Assembly: GCA_944347775.1 (NCBI GenBank) | Contig: CALVMT010000081.1 | Coordinates: forward strand, 1 to 46,486 | Direction of reading: 5' to 3' | Length of the DNA: 46,486 nt | Source: an uncultured Clostridia bacterium | Lineage (GTDB): Bacteria > Bacillota > Clostridia > Christensenellales > Christensenellaceae | Shown: one piece after another, positions 7,330-15,983 of the stretch | Layout: each line of letters opens with the position of its first letter | How positions within the stretch are numbered: the first letter of the stretch is position 1 | Translations under genes and position numbers: made by a program | Notes under the pieces: model-generated | What the model was told of the DNA's origin: nothing | The model's database searches: none | The model's input: only the letters and a program-made list of their open reading frames with translations

Positions 7330-8043
7330 CTATCCCTCATTCTCTTTATAAATTATGTGCTTTATTGCTTCTCCTGCTAAAATCATTCCGGCAACCGGAG
7401 GAACAAAAGAAATACTTCCAGGCGTTCTTCCGCAATCTTCCTCATGAATATCTGTCTGTACTGAATACGGGATTTCTTTGGAGTAAACAACTTTTAATTT
7501 TGGAATTTTTCTTTTGCGTAACTCTCTGCGCATAATACGTGCTAATGGACAAATAGAGGTATCATAAATATCCGCAACCTCAAACCTTGTTGGATCTATT
7601 TTATTACCTGTCCCCATAGAGCTAATTAAAGGAACCTGAGCCAAATAACAACACTCAGCTAGTAAAACTTTTGATTTAATTGTATCAATTGCATCAATGA
7701 CATAATCATATTGCGAAAATATAAATTGATTACAAGTATCTTCCCCAAAAAAAATAGGCATAGGCAGAATCTGTGCTTCCGCATTAATTTTCTTTATTCT
7801 TTTTTCCATTACATCGGTTTTCTTCATTCCAATAGTATCTGAAAGAGCAATCAGTTGGCGATTAATATTACTGGGCTCAACAATATCCTGATCTACTAGT
7901 GTGATTTTCCCAACTCCAGCTCTCGCAACTGCTTCTGCTGCAAAAGAACCAACACCTCCTAAGCCAAAAATAGCAATATGTGCATATTTTAAACGAGTAA
8001 GTGCTTCCTTTCCCAGCATCCGCTGCATACGTGATAAATCCAT
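7330..8043 (-). CDS. tcdA: tRNA threonylcarbamoyladenosine dehydratase (ThiF/E1-like)
   Basis: 237 residues of the ThiF/MoeB/E1 superfamily. The nucleotide-binding GLGGVGSFAAEAV (27-39) and DQDIVEPSNINRQ (51-63) are plain. A cysteine in DTSICPLARIMRREL is in the place of the TcdA catalytic region, and the C-terminal FVPPVAGMILAGEAIKHII helix is typical. The CxxC zinc pairs of ThiF/MoeB are missing, which favours TcdA (CsdL/YgdL). The enzyme uses ATP to cyclise t6A to ct6A at position 37 of ANN-decoding tRNAs. It follows tatD after 15 bases in a leftward housekeeping unit. Confidence 0.88.
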   Translation of the reverse strand: MDLSRMQRMLGKEALTRLKYAHIAIFGLGGVGSFAAEAVARAGVGKITLVDQDIVEPSNINRQLIALSDTIGMKKTDVMEKRIKKINAEAQILPMPIFFGEDTCNQFIFSQYDYVIDAIDTIKSKVLLAECCYLAQVPLISSMGTGNKIDPTRFEVADIYDTSICPLARIMRRELRKRKIPKLKVVYSKEIPYSVQTDIHEEDCGRTPGSISFVPPVAGMILAGEAIKHIIYKENEG

Positions 8044-8058
8044 ATTCCATGCTTCCTT

Positions 8059-8829
8059 TTAATTATTAATACGTAATAAACTACGGGCATTTTGGTATGT
8101 AGTTTGATAGACATTTTCAAGAGATATATTCCTAATTGTTGAAATCCTATTTGCAACAAGATAAATATTTTTAGGTGTATTGTACACATCTTGAAGCTGA
8201 TAAGGCAACATAAATGGGCTATCAGTTTCCAATAACAAACGATCTAAAGGCGCATTCTTAACTACCTCAACAATCTTACGCGCATTTGGATATGTCAATG
8301 TTGACCCTATACCTAAATAAAAACCATAATCAACAAATTTTTTTGCCATTTCCCAACTTAGTGAGCATCCATGCAATATGCCGTTATTTATACCGCACAA
8401 TTTTACTTGCTGGTATACATCTTCAGCTGCATAAATACAATGAATGGAAACCGGAAAATCTAATTGCTTTGCTACTTGCAACTGTTTTGAAAAACATTCC
8501 AGTTGCAATTTATGTGAGTATTGACCTTTTCTATAATCTAAACCAATTTCACCAATTGCCCTTATTTTATCTTTCATATCATACTGAAGATATTGCTGGT
8601 AAAGCCATTCGTCAATTTCAATATTATCTTGTTCTAATTGTTGACAAAAACACGGATGAATTCCAATTGCCGAAAAAACTTGCTCATATTTGCTGCTTAA
8701 AAAAAGGACGTCTTTTATACTTTGGTATGTTGTTGCACACTCTAAAAAAAAATCGACTTGACGAACCAGATGGTCACGCAGCTGATTAAAACATGGATGC
8801 GCCAAATGAATATGAGTATCAAAAATCAT
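8059..8829 (-). CDS. TatD family metal-dependent hydrolase
   Basis: 256 residues, usual for TatD DNases. Metal ligands are recognisable: DTHIHL (4-9), GEIGLDY (about 118-124), the histidines in PVSIHC and NGILHGCS, and the aspartate in LLLETDSPFMLP (about 203-214). TatD proteins are 3'-5' exonucleases or deoxyribonucleases acting in DNA repair or RNA turnover; some relatives are D-aminoacyl-tRNA or other amidohydrolases. It heads the leftward unit tatD-tcdA-GNAT-DUF554. The exact substrate is not deducible from the sequence. Confidence 0.88.
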   Translation of the reverse strand: MIFDTHIHLAHPCFNQLRDHLVRQVDFFLECATTYQSIKDVLFLSSKYEQVFSAIGIHPCFCQQLEQDNIEIDEWLYQQYLQYDMKDKIRAIGEIGLDYRKGQYSHKLQLECFSKQLQVAKQLDFPVSIHCIYAAEDVYQQVKLCGINNGILHGCSLSWEMAKKFVDYGFYLGIGSTLTYPNARKIVEVVKNAPLDRLLLETDSPFMLPYQLQDVYNTPKNIYLVANRISTIRNISLENVYQTTYQNARSLLRINN

Positions 8830-8918
8830 AAATACATTCCTTGTTCTGTTTCATTAAAATCAGTATAACACATCCATTCTAAATTAAAAAGTTTTCCTTT
8901 GGGATTAATTTTCCAAAT

Positions 8919-8954
8919 AAATAAGGCAAAAATCATTCAATTTTTGCCTTATTT
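8919..8954 (-). terminator. Terminator of the P-type ATPase gene
   Basis: A perfect 15-bp stem with core AAGGCAAAAAT/ATTTTTGCCTT and six-base loop CATTCA lies 15 bases after the ATPase stop on the minus strand; T-rich sequence follows. Confidence 0.85.
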
Positions 8955-8969
8955 ATATTATTGATATTT

Positions 8970-11606
8970 TTATTTAGCACGGCGACTGCGTTGTATTGCC
9001 TTCACTAACTCAACCGCAGGAATAATCAAAATTGCTAATCCTAATGCTGTTAAATACTCGAAAAACGATATATCCTCAAAAGAGAAAAGATTAGCCAATG
9101 CAGGTACATAAATCACTGTTAAAGTTAATAGCAATGAAACAGCCATTGCTCCATAAAGATACCAATTATGTCCTTTCATTTTAAAAATAGAGCCATGTTG
9201 AGAACGCATATTAAACGCATGGAATATTTCAGCCATAGACATTGTGATAAATGCCATTGTCATACCATCCGGGCTGTTTGTTATTTCCCAAACACCCGCC
9301 TCAATATAATGGCCAATAAAGTAAGCAGCCATCGTCAAAATTGTTACCAATATTCCCTGATAGGCAATATCAAATCCTGCCCCACCCGCAAAAATTCCTT
9401 CTTTTGAAGAACGCGGTGCTTTTAACATAATATCTTTTTCACTTTCTTCCATTCCTAACGCTAAAGCAGGGAAACAATCGGTAACCAAATTAATCCACAA
9501 AATATGTACAGGTTCTAAAATAGTAAAACCAAGCAAAGTTGCAAAGAAAATACTTAACACTTCGCTTAAATTTGAAGCCAAAAGGAATTGAATACATTTT
9601 TTTATATTATCATAAATCCTTCTACCTTCTTCAACTGCTGAGACAATTGTCGCAAAATTGTCATCGGCCAGCACCATATCTGCAACATTTTTAGTTACAT
9701 CTGTACCTGTAATACCCATTCCAATGCCAATATCTGCACTCTTTATTGATGCAGCATCATTAACACCATCCCCGGTCATTGCAGTTACATTCCCTAACGC
9801 TTTCCAAGCATTTACAATACGTACTTTATGTTCGGGTTGTACTCGTGCATAAACGGAAAAGTCTTTTACACGTTCTGCAAAATCAACGTCACTAATTTCA
9901 CTTAATTCTAGACCTGTGATAACCTCTTGTTCACTTTGAATAATTCCTAATTCTTTTGCAATAGCTATCGCAGTATTCTTATGATCTCCAGTAATCATAA
10001 TTACACGAATTCCTGCCTGTTTGCACTCATCTACAGCAGCCTTTACCTCAGGGCGGACCGGATCTATCATTCCGCTTAGTCCAACAAAAGTCATCTCTTT
10101 CTCTAAAGTATCTGCCAAATAATTTTCAGGCACCTCGGCGTATATTTTATATGCAGCACCTAATACACGCAAAGCACGGTCAGCCATCTGCGTCATATTG
10201 CTCAATATATTTTGTTTTTTCTCTTCAGTTAGAGGCAATACCTTATCACCATGCAGATAGGATGTACAAATGCGTAAAATTTCATCTGGTGCTCCTTTGG
10301 TAAATTGCACAATCTCACCACCATGTTGATGAACTGTAGACATTAACTTACGCATTGAGTCAAACGGCGCTTCACCGATACGCGGGTAATCTTCTTTTAA
10401 TTCTTTTTTGTCTATACCCATTTGATAGGCATAATTAACTAAAGCGCATTCCGTAGGCTCTCCTACTGCTTGAGCATTTTTATCCAATTCCGCATCATTG
10501 CATAAAGCCATCGCTTTAATTAACAATGTTTGATTATCTGAACTGCATTCCACAACAGTCATTTTATTCTGAGTCAATGTTCCTGTCTTATCTGAACAAA
10601 TAATTTGTGTACAACCTAAAGTTTCTACAGCAGTTAATTTTCGAATGACCGCATTACGCTTTGACATTTTGGTAACACCGATAGATAGGACAATCGTAAC
10701 AACCGCTGCCAATCCTTCCGGAATTGCAGCAACCGCAAGACTAACAGCAATCATGAAAGAATCTATAATAACCGGTGCTGTAAATTCTCCGTTTTTAATC
10801 AATCCAAAAGCAAAAATAAAAATACAAATACCTAAAACAAGGTATGTTAAAAGCTTACTGAGTTGACCTAATTTAATTTGCAATGGTGTTTGTTCTTTCT
10901 GCGCAAGCGTAAGTGCCGTTGCTATTTTACCCATTTCTGTCTGCATTCCGGTTGCCGTGACAATAGCCTTACCACGCCCATAGACAATTGTGCTTCCCAT
11001 ATAGACCATATTTTTACGGTCTCCGAGAGGAACATCTTTTTGATCTGCAGATATATTTAACGTTTTTTCAGTTTTATCAGAAGGGACAGACTCACCTGTA
11101 AGTGCAGCTTCTTCTGCCTTTATACTCATACTTTCCAATATGCGAGCATCTGCCGGTACTGCATCCCCTGCTTCTAAAATAATTACATCACCCACTACAA
11201 TATCTTCGGATTTTATGTGTTGCATTGCGCCGTCACGCAAAACCTTTGATGTTGCACTTGTCATCTCTTTCAATGCGTCAATCGCCTTTTCCGCCTTACT
11301 TTCTTGTACAACTCCCAATATTGCATTGACGACAACAACAAATAAAATAATAAAAACATCTGCAAAAGATTCATTTGCATATGCTGCAGTAATACCTGAA
11401 ACTACTGCTGCACCAAGCAAAATAATGATCATCGGATCCATTAGCTGTGCAATAAACTTTTTTAACATGGAATCCTTCTTCGGTTCAATTAATTTGTTTT
11501 TTCCATTTTCTTCCAGTCGTTGTTTCGCCTGTAAAGCATTTAATCCTTCAGGGGTAGATTCTGTTTCTTTACAAACAGTCTCTACAGGCTCTAGGTAAAA
11601 TTTCAT
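8970..11606 (-). CDS. SERCA-like cation P-type ATPase (Ca2+ or Mn2+ exporter)
   Basis: 878 residues, the length of P2A ATPases. The actuator motif TGES is at 170-173, TM4 has PEGL (296-299), and the phosphorylation motif DKTGT starts at D339, followed by TGDHKN and MTGDGVNDA in the P domain. TM5 keeps ASNLSEV and TM6 keeps NLVTD, so the Ca2+-binding Glu, Asn, Glu, Asn, Thr and Asp residues of SERCA site II/I are present. An N-terminal cation-ATPase domain and about ten membrane helices complete it. It should pump Ca2+ and/or Mn2+ out of the cytoplasm using ATP. The leader carries a probable yybP-ykoY Mn2+ riboswitch, which points to manganese export; homologues such as streptococcal CaxP/MgtA and lactococcal YoaB share that arrangement. 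AGGAGG precedes the ATG. Confidence 0.93.
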   Translation of the reverse strand: MKFYLEPVETVCKETESTPEGLNALQAKQRLEENGKNKLIEPKKDSMLKKFIAQLMDPMIIILLGAAVVSGITAAYANESFADVFIILFVVVVNAILGVVQESKAEKAIDALKEMTSATSKVLRDGAMQHIKSEDIVVGDVIILEAGDAVPADARILESMSIKAEEAALTGESVPSDKTEKTLNISADQKDVPLGDRKNMVYMGSTIVYGRGKAIVTATGMQTEMGKIATALTLAQKEQTPLQIKLGQLSKLLTYLVLGICIFIFAFGLIKNGEFTAPVIIDSFMIAVSLAVAAIPEGLAAVVTIVLSIGVTKMSKRNAVIRKLTAVETLGCTQIICSDKTGTLTQNKMTVVECSSDNQTLLIKAMALCNDAELDKNAQAVGEPTECALVNYAYQMGIDKKELKEDYPRIGEAPFDSMRKLMSTVHQHGGEIVQFTKGAPDEILRICTSYLHGDKVLPLTEEKKQNILSNMTQMADRALRVLGAAYKIYAEVPENYLADTLEKEMTFVGLSGMIDPVRPEVKAAVDECKQAGIRVIMITGDHKNTAIAIAKELGIIQSEQEVITGLELSEISDVDFAERVKDFSVYARVQPEHKVRIVNAWKALGNVTAMTGDGVNDAASIKSADIGIGMGITGTDVTKNVADMVLADDNFATIVSAVEEGRRIYDNIKKCIQFLLASNLSEVLSIFFATLLGFTILEPVHILWINLVTDCFPALALGMEESEKDIMLKAPRSSKEGIFAGGAGFDIAYQGILVTILTMAAYFIGHYIEAGVWEITNSPDGMTMAFITMSMAEIFHAFNMRSQHGSIFKMKGHNWYLYGAMAVSLLLTLTVIYVPALANLFSFEDISFFEYLTALGLAILIIPAVELVKAIQRSRRAK

Positions 11607-11633
11607 CTACATCCTCCTAAAATATTTATATAT

Positions 11634-11661
11634 AAAAAAACCGTACATAAAAATATGTACG
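11634..11661 (-). terminator. Riboswitch expression-platform terminator
   Basis: Perfect 8-bp stem CGTACATA-TTTT-TATGTACG (11642-11661), then GTTTTTTT, all upstream of the AGGAGG and start codon. It sits right after the presumed P1 3' strand, so folding of the metal-bound aptamer could prevent it. Confidence 0.85.
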
Positions 11662-11762
11662 TGAGTCTCGTTCATTAAGGCAAACCATTCTGGCAAGCAG
11701 ACGTGTTGTTGATTTGACACGTATCTCCTATTTAAAATACGCAAACTACTCCCTCTCTGATT
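11636..11762 (-). ncRNA. Probable yybP-ykoY (Mn2+) riboswitch
   Basis: The leader of the ATPase gene begins with GAGAGGGAGTAGTTTGCG and ends with AATGAACGAGACTC. These match the two conserved halves of the yybP-ykoY family (GGGGAGUAG near the 5' end; GCAAGAC or GCGAGAC near the 3' end, closing P1). Between them a GTGTCAAATCAACAACACG segment can form an internal hairpin. A terminator follows directly, and the regulated gene is a P2A ATPase, the commonest non-TerC target of this riboswitch. In this family Mn2+ binding turns expression on. Assignment is by motif reading and needs a covariance-model search. Confidence 0.75.
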
Positions 11763-11770
11763 GTATTAAA

Positions 11771-11799
11771 ATAATATCATAGGCATACTGTCATGTCAA
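11771..11799 (-). promoter_or_regulatory. Strong promoter of the riboswitch-ATPase unit
   Basis: Consensus -35 TTGACA (11799-11794), exactly 17 bases, then TATTAT (11776-11771). Transcription would begin near 11764, at the 5' edge of the riboswitch. Confidence 0.85.
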
Positions 11800-12186
11800 A
11801 TCTTTTAAAATGCAGATTTGACAACCTTATTTGATAAGATTATATTATTAAGTATGTTAATAAATTATATTTATTTTTTATAAAGATTGCTTTGAGAACA
11901 AACTTATAAATATAAGAATTCTATCTCTATTCACTTGAAAGATATATTTTTATAGATTATACATGTTGTGTAATGTATTCTAATTATAAAATTTAAGATT
12001 ATTTTTCTAAAAGGATTATTAATTATTTGAATCAAAATTTAAGAATGATTAGATGCAAGCCTAATTAGATTAGACTTTTAAATATTGAAGCTCAAAAGAG
12101 ATTATTCTATTTCATAATAAATAATCTTTTTAAAGCATTTTGCAAATATTTTTTGATTAAAAAATAAAAGGAATGAAATTATTACT
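11800..12186. other. AT-rich divergent intergenic region
   Basis: Nearly 390 very AT-rich bases between the ATPase promoter and xseA. No convincing frame or RNA gene is seen. An imperfect hairpin at 12094-12130 (AGATTATT with AATAATCT, flanked by A4 and T4) lies about 55 bases before xseA and could be an attenuator or a terminator. No clear rightward promoter could be singled out. Confidence 0.5.
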
Positions 12187-13404
12187 ATGCAGCCATATGA
12201 TATTATACATCCCATCAGCGTCAGCCAACTTAACCAATATTTAAAACAAAAATTAGATAATGACGATTTTTTAAAAACAGTATGTGTGGAGGGCGAAATA
12301 TCAAATTTAACATTGCATACTTCCGGGCATATTTATTTCACATTAAAAGACTCGAGTTCATCAATTCGCGCTGTTATGTTTCGAGGCTTTCGTTCTTCCT
12401 TAAAATTTCTTCCCGCTAATGGTATGCATATTCTTTTAATTGGTAATGTTTCATCTTATGAAAAGGCTGGCACAATACAAATCTATGTCCAACGCATGAT
12501 GCATTCAGGAGTCGGCGAAGTTTATCTTGAATTTGAGCAGTTAAAACAAAAGTTAGAAAAAGAAGGTTTATTCGACCAAGCTCATAAAAAAGCAATTCCT
12601 AAATATCCTAATAAAATATGTTTAGTAACTTCGCCTACAGGGGCTGCATTACAAGATATGCTGAATATTTTATTTCGCAGATATCCAATTGCCGAAGTAG
12701 AAGTGTGTGCAACAAGTGTACAAGGAGCTGAAGCTGTACAAGAAATATGTAATGCCATTACAATAGCTGATCATAAGAAAGCTGATGTGATCTTATTAGC
12801 AAGAGGCGGTGGTTCACTTGAAGATTTATATGTATTTAATAATGAGAAAATTGCCAGAGCAATTTATGCATCTAAAACACCGATTATCACTGGGATTGGG
12901 CACGAAACAGATTTTACTATTGCAGATTTTGTTGCAGACCTCCGCGCTCCCACACCTTCTGCTGCTGCGGAATTAGCAGTTCCAAATCAACAAGATATTT
13001 TATTGGATTTAATTAACGCAGAAAGTACATTGTCTTCTGCCCTTGCAGCACAAATTGAAAAAAAGAAGGTTCATTTACTAAAAATGAATGAAACATTAAT
13101 TCGTTCTCTTTCCAACTTTCAGATTTATTTATACAATAAATTACAAGAACGGAAAATTCAATTAAAACAAAAAATAAACGACCATTTGAAAAATCTAAAT
13201 CAGTTTTTGCAGATTAGAGCAATAAGCTTATCAGCAAATAATCCTCTTGCAATATGCGCTAAAGGATATGGACGTCTACAGGACACTTCCGGAAAACTTA
13301 TTACATCAATATCGCAAATTGCATTGGAAGATAAAATTTTAATTTATTTACCCGATGGTCATTTGACAACAATAGTAATCCATAAGGAGAAAAAAAATGA
13401 GTAA
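12187..13404 (+). CDS. xseA: Exodeoxyribonuclease VII large subunit
   Basis: 405 residues, usual for XseA. An N-terminal OB-fold (SVSQLNQYLKQKL ... VEGEISNLTLHTSGHIYFTLKD, about 12-60) binds single-stranded DNA. The catalytic core carries ICLVTSPTGAALQDMLNI (about 144-161), ILLARGGGSLEDLYVFN (about 201-217) and ITGIGHETDFTIADFVAD (about 235-252). The C-terminal part is long coiled-coil helix, which wraps around XseB copies. With XseB it degrades single-stranded DNA from both ends into oligonucleotides. AAAGGA lies somewhat far (about 13 bases) from the ATG. The gene overlaps xseB by 8 bases. Confidence 0.96.
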   Translation: MQPYDIIHPISVSQLNQYLKQKLDNDDFLKTVCVEGEISNLTLHTSGHIYFTLKDSSSSIRAVMFRGFRSSLKFLPANGMHILLIGNVSSYEKAGTIQIYVQRMMHSGVGEVYLEFEQLKQKLEKEGLFDQAHKKAIPKYPNKICLVTSPTGAALQDMLNILFRRYPIAEVEVCATSVQGAEAVQEICNAITIADHKKADVILLARGGGSLEDLYVFNNEKIARAIYASKTPIITGIGHETDFTIADFVADLRAPTPSAAAELAVPNQQDILLDLINAESTLSSALAAQIEKKKVHLLKMNETLIRSLSNFQIYLYNKLQERKIQLKQKINDHLKNLNQFLQIRAISLSANNPLAICAKGYGRLQDTSGKLITSISQIALEDKILIYLPDGHLTTIVIHKEKKNE

Positions 13405-13603
13405 TGAAAAAAATTTTGAAGAAAAACTTTTGCGCTTGGATGAAATTCTCTCTAAGTTTGATAATATTGCAGATATGCCGCTTTCCCTCGATGACGCACT
13501 CTCTCTTTATGATGAAGGCATGCAACTCATCCAAGATTGCACTGTGACTTTAGAAAATGCACAAAAAAGAATAAAAGAAAGATCAAGTTTTGATGAAGAA
13601 TAA
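13397..13603 (+). CDS. xseB: Exodeoxyribonuclease VII small subunit
   Basis: 68 residues, typical of XseB. The sequence shows two helices with EEKLLRLDEILSKFD and LSLDDALSLYDEGMQLI, the conserved helical hairpin that packs on the coiled coil of XseA. GGAG within the end of xseA serves as ribosome binding site, and the 8-base overlap implies coupled translation to supply several small subunits per large one. A strong terminator follows at once, so xseAB is a two-gene unit here. Confidence 0.95.
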   Translation: MSNEKNFEEKLLRLDEILSKFDNIADMPLSLDDALSLYDEGMQLIQDCTVTLENAQKRIKERSSFDEE

Positions 13604-13610
13604 CTTAAAC

Positions 13611-13643
13611 CAAAGCTGTAGTATTTATTCTACTGCAGCTTTG
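13611..13643. terminator. Bidirectional terminator after xseB
   Basis: CAAAGCTGTAGTA pairs with TACTGCAGCTTTG (one G-U or mismatch step), with a 7-base loop. It lies between convergent xseB and the aldo/keto reductase gene; T-rich sequence follows on the plus strand. Confidence 0.8.
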
Positions 13644-13664
13644 ATTATTATTATTTTTTAACAC

Positions 13665-14693
13665 TTAATCAACTTTAACTTTTCCGGCCAATACCATTTT
13701 ATAATCCTCATAATTTCTCTTCAACAATTCTGGCGTATCCAGTCCATATGGGCATTTAGCCTTACATTGGCCGCAATGAATACAATCCTCAATTTTTTTC
13801 ATCATTTCTTGAGCTTGTACGGTTAAATGTCCTGCTGAAGGAGACCGACGTAACAATAAGGACATTCTTGCACATGTATTAATCTGAATCCCGACCGGGC
13901 AAGGCATACAATACCCGCAGCCACGACAAAATTCTCCTGTCAATTCTTCCTTTTCTTTTTGAATAAATTCCATGCGTTCTTCTGTCATTACCGTGGGGGA
14001 ATCCATATAGCTTAGCCATTCATCTAATTCTGATTCCCTTTGTATTCCCCAAATTGGCAAAACATTATCAAATTGCGACATGTACGCAAATGCAGAAGCA
14101 GAATCAGTAATCAACCCTCCTGCTAATCCTTTCATTGCAATAAATCCCATGTTTGCCTTTTTACATTTTTCCACTAATTCCAACTCTTTTTCAGAAGACA
14201 AATAACTAAACGGAAATTGCAGAGTTTCATATAAACCGGAATCAATTCCTTCATGAGCTACCTTAAGAATATGATTTGTCATTCCAATATGTCGAATCAT
14301 TCCCTTTTGTTTGGCTTCAATCATGCACTCGTACATTCCTGTCCCATCACCCGGTTTATAACATTGTTTAGGCCAATGAAATTGATAAATATCAATATAA
14401 TCTGTTTGTAATTTTTTTAGGGACATTTTCAAATCCTTCCAAAAATCTTCTGGCGTTTTAGATGCCGTTTTCGTCGCAATAAAAATTTTATGTCGAATTC
14501 CTTTAAAGGCATTCCCAAGTTTTTCCTCACTATCGGAATAAGCTCGTGCGGTATCAAAAAAAGTCATCCCACCATCATAAGCTTTATGCAGAATACGTAC
14601 TGCAGTTGACATATCAACTCGCTGAATCGGTAATGCTCCAAAAGCATTTTGCGGAGTAGTAATTCCCGTTGTTCCCAAAGTAACCATTTTCAT
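13665..14693 (-). CDS. Aldo/keto reductase with C-terminal [4Fe-4S] ferredoxin domain
   Basis: 342 residues. Residues 1 to about 250 form the aldo/keto reductase barrel, with FFDTARAYSDSE (catalytic Asp and Tyr), KIFIATKTA (Lys) and DIYQFHW (His) all present. The tail carries two cysteine motifs, CRGCGYCMPCPVGI and CIHCGQCKAKCPYGL, for one or two [4Fe-4S] clusters. Such fusions probably exchange electrons with ferredoxin as well as NAD(P)H; substrates are generally unknown. It is 19 bases downstream of a second, related reductase, with its own AGGAGG, and ends at a bidirectional terminator. Confidence 0.88.
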   Translation of the reverse strand: MKMVTLGTTGITTPQNAFGALPIQRVDMSTAVRILHKAYDGGMTFFDTARAYSDSEEKLGNAFKGIRHKIFIATKTASKTPEDFWKDLKMSLKKLQTDYIDIYQFHWPKQCYKPGDGTGMYECMIEAKQKGMIRHIGMTNHILKVAHEGIDSGLYETLQFPFSYLSSEKELELVEKCKKANMGFIAMKGLAGGLITDSASAFAYMSQFDNVLPIWGIQRESELDEWLSYMDSPTVMTEERMEFIQKEKEELTGEFCRGCGYCMPCPVGIQINTCARMSLLLRRSPSAGHLTVQAQEMMKKIEDCIHCGQCKAKCPYGLDTPELLKRNYEDYKMVLAGKVKVD

Positions 14694-14712
14694 TTTTTAT
14701 ACCTCCTAATTC

Positions 14713-15861
14713 TTAGTTACCAAATACTTGTTTGGCAAGTTGCATATTTTGGGTAATTTTAACATCAAAAGGACATCTGCTTTCACAGACTCCACATTGA
14801 ATACACTCACCTGCTTTGTGTTCCAAAGAAGAATAATGTTCCCTTACTGTTTCAGGAATCTGTTTTTGCGCTTTTACTAGATTCAAAAATTTAATTACTG
14901 TTGCTATATCAATTTTTTTAGGACAGGGAGCACAGTGTCCACAATACATGCAATGACCACTCCAGCTAATTTTAGGAAGAGTAGCAAATGCCATTGCATA
15001 ATCTTTTTGCTCATCTGTAGCTTGCTCATATGCTAAAGAAGCGTTTAACTCTTCTTTTGTATGTACACCAACCATAATAGAAGCAACCGCAGGGCGCGTT
15101 AATGCATAGTGTAGGCATTGGAAAGAAGTCAATGCTTTCCCTGCAGGAGAAAGCTCCTCATCTAAAAGGTCTCCTCCACCGAAAACCTTCATTACCGTAA
15201 TCCCAACACCTAATCTTTGACACGTTTCATATAAAAGTTCTCTTTGCGGATCCATATTTAAAAGAGGTTTTTCATAGCTTTCTTCTTTAAATAAAATATC
15301 TATATCCTCTGTCGCAGGCAATAAATCATAACATGGATTAACGCTAAACATTAACACATCAATTAAACCACTGTTTACAGCTTTTAACGAAACATCAGGA
15401 TTATGACTACTCATTCCGATATATCTGATTTTTCCCTGTCTTTTCAATTCTTTTGCATATTTTACAACATCTCCTGAACAGACTTCTTGCCAGTCTTGCT
15501 CGGAATCAACATAATGAATCATTCCGATATCAACGTAATCAGTTTGTAAACGCAGCAATAAATCTTGGAAACCTTCTTTTACTTCTTGAAGTTTTCTTGT
15601 CCTTTTATATTGTCCATTTTTCCAAACCGAACAAAGGTGTGCTTGGTAAATAAATTGTTCTCTTCTTTTTGCAATAGCCGTTCCGATATGGCCACGCATT
15701 TCAGGATCAGGCGAATATAAATCCATGCAATTTATTCCTGCTGCAATTGCAGCATCTATAAGCAAATTTGTTTCTTCTTCAGTCTTACCGATAAATCCTT
15801 CACAGCCCAATCCAATTTCACTAATTTGTAACTCTGTTTTTCCTAATCTACGGTATTTCAT
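14713..15861 (-). CDS. Aldo/keto reductase-like ferredoxin fusion with an altered catalytic tetrad
   Basis: 382 residues, paralogous in layout to the following gene. The barrel starts MKYRRLGKTELQISEIGLG, keeps CMDLYSPDPEMRG (Asp, Tyr) and DIGMIHYVD (His), but where the catalytic Lys normally sits (FIATK) it reads FIYQAHL, so the lysine is missing. The C-terminal part carries CMYCGHCAPCPKKI and CIQCGVCESRCPFDV for [4Fe-4S] clusters. It may therefore use the clusters rather than classical hydride chemistry, or act on an unusual substrate. It is the first gene of a two-gene leftward unit. Confidence 0.85.
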   Translation of the reverse strand: MKYRRLGKTELQISEIGLGCEGFIGKTEEETNLLIDAAIAAGINCMDLYSPDPEMRGHIGTAIAKRREQFIYQAHLCSVWKNGQYKRTRKLQEVKEGFQDLLLRLQTDYVDIGMIHYVDSEQDWQEVCSGDVVKYAKELKRQGKIRYIGMSSHNPDVSLKAVNSGLIDVLMFSVNPCYDLLPATEDIDILFKEESYEKPLLNMDPQRELLYETCQRLGVGITVMKVFGGGDLLDEELSPAGKALTSFQCLHYALTRPAVASIMVGVHTKEELNASLAYEQATDEQKDYAMAFATLPKISWSGHCMYCGHCAPCPKKIDIATVIKFLNLVKAQKQIPETVREHYSSLEHKAGECIQCGVCESRCPFDVKITQNMQLAKQVFGN

Positions 15862-15951
15862 TAAGCTTTTTCCTCTCCAATGTTATTTCTCTTTATATAT
15901 TACTATCTAAAGCATACTTGAGGTCAAGCATTAAATGTACCTGAAAATTAA

Positions 15952-15978
15952 AAAACCAGCATTATAAATGCTGGTTTT
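15952..15978 (-). terminator. Terminator of the ECF-coaX-hom unit
   Basis: Perfect 12-bp stem AAAACCAGCATT/AATGCTGGTTTT with a three-base loop, six bases after the hom stop on the minus strand. Confidence 0.88.
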
Positions 15979-15983
15979 CATTA

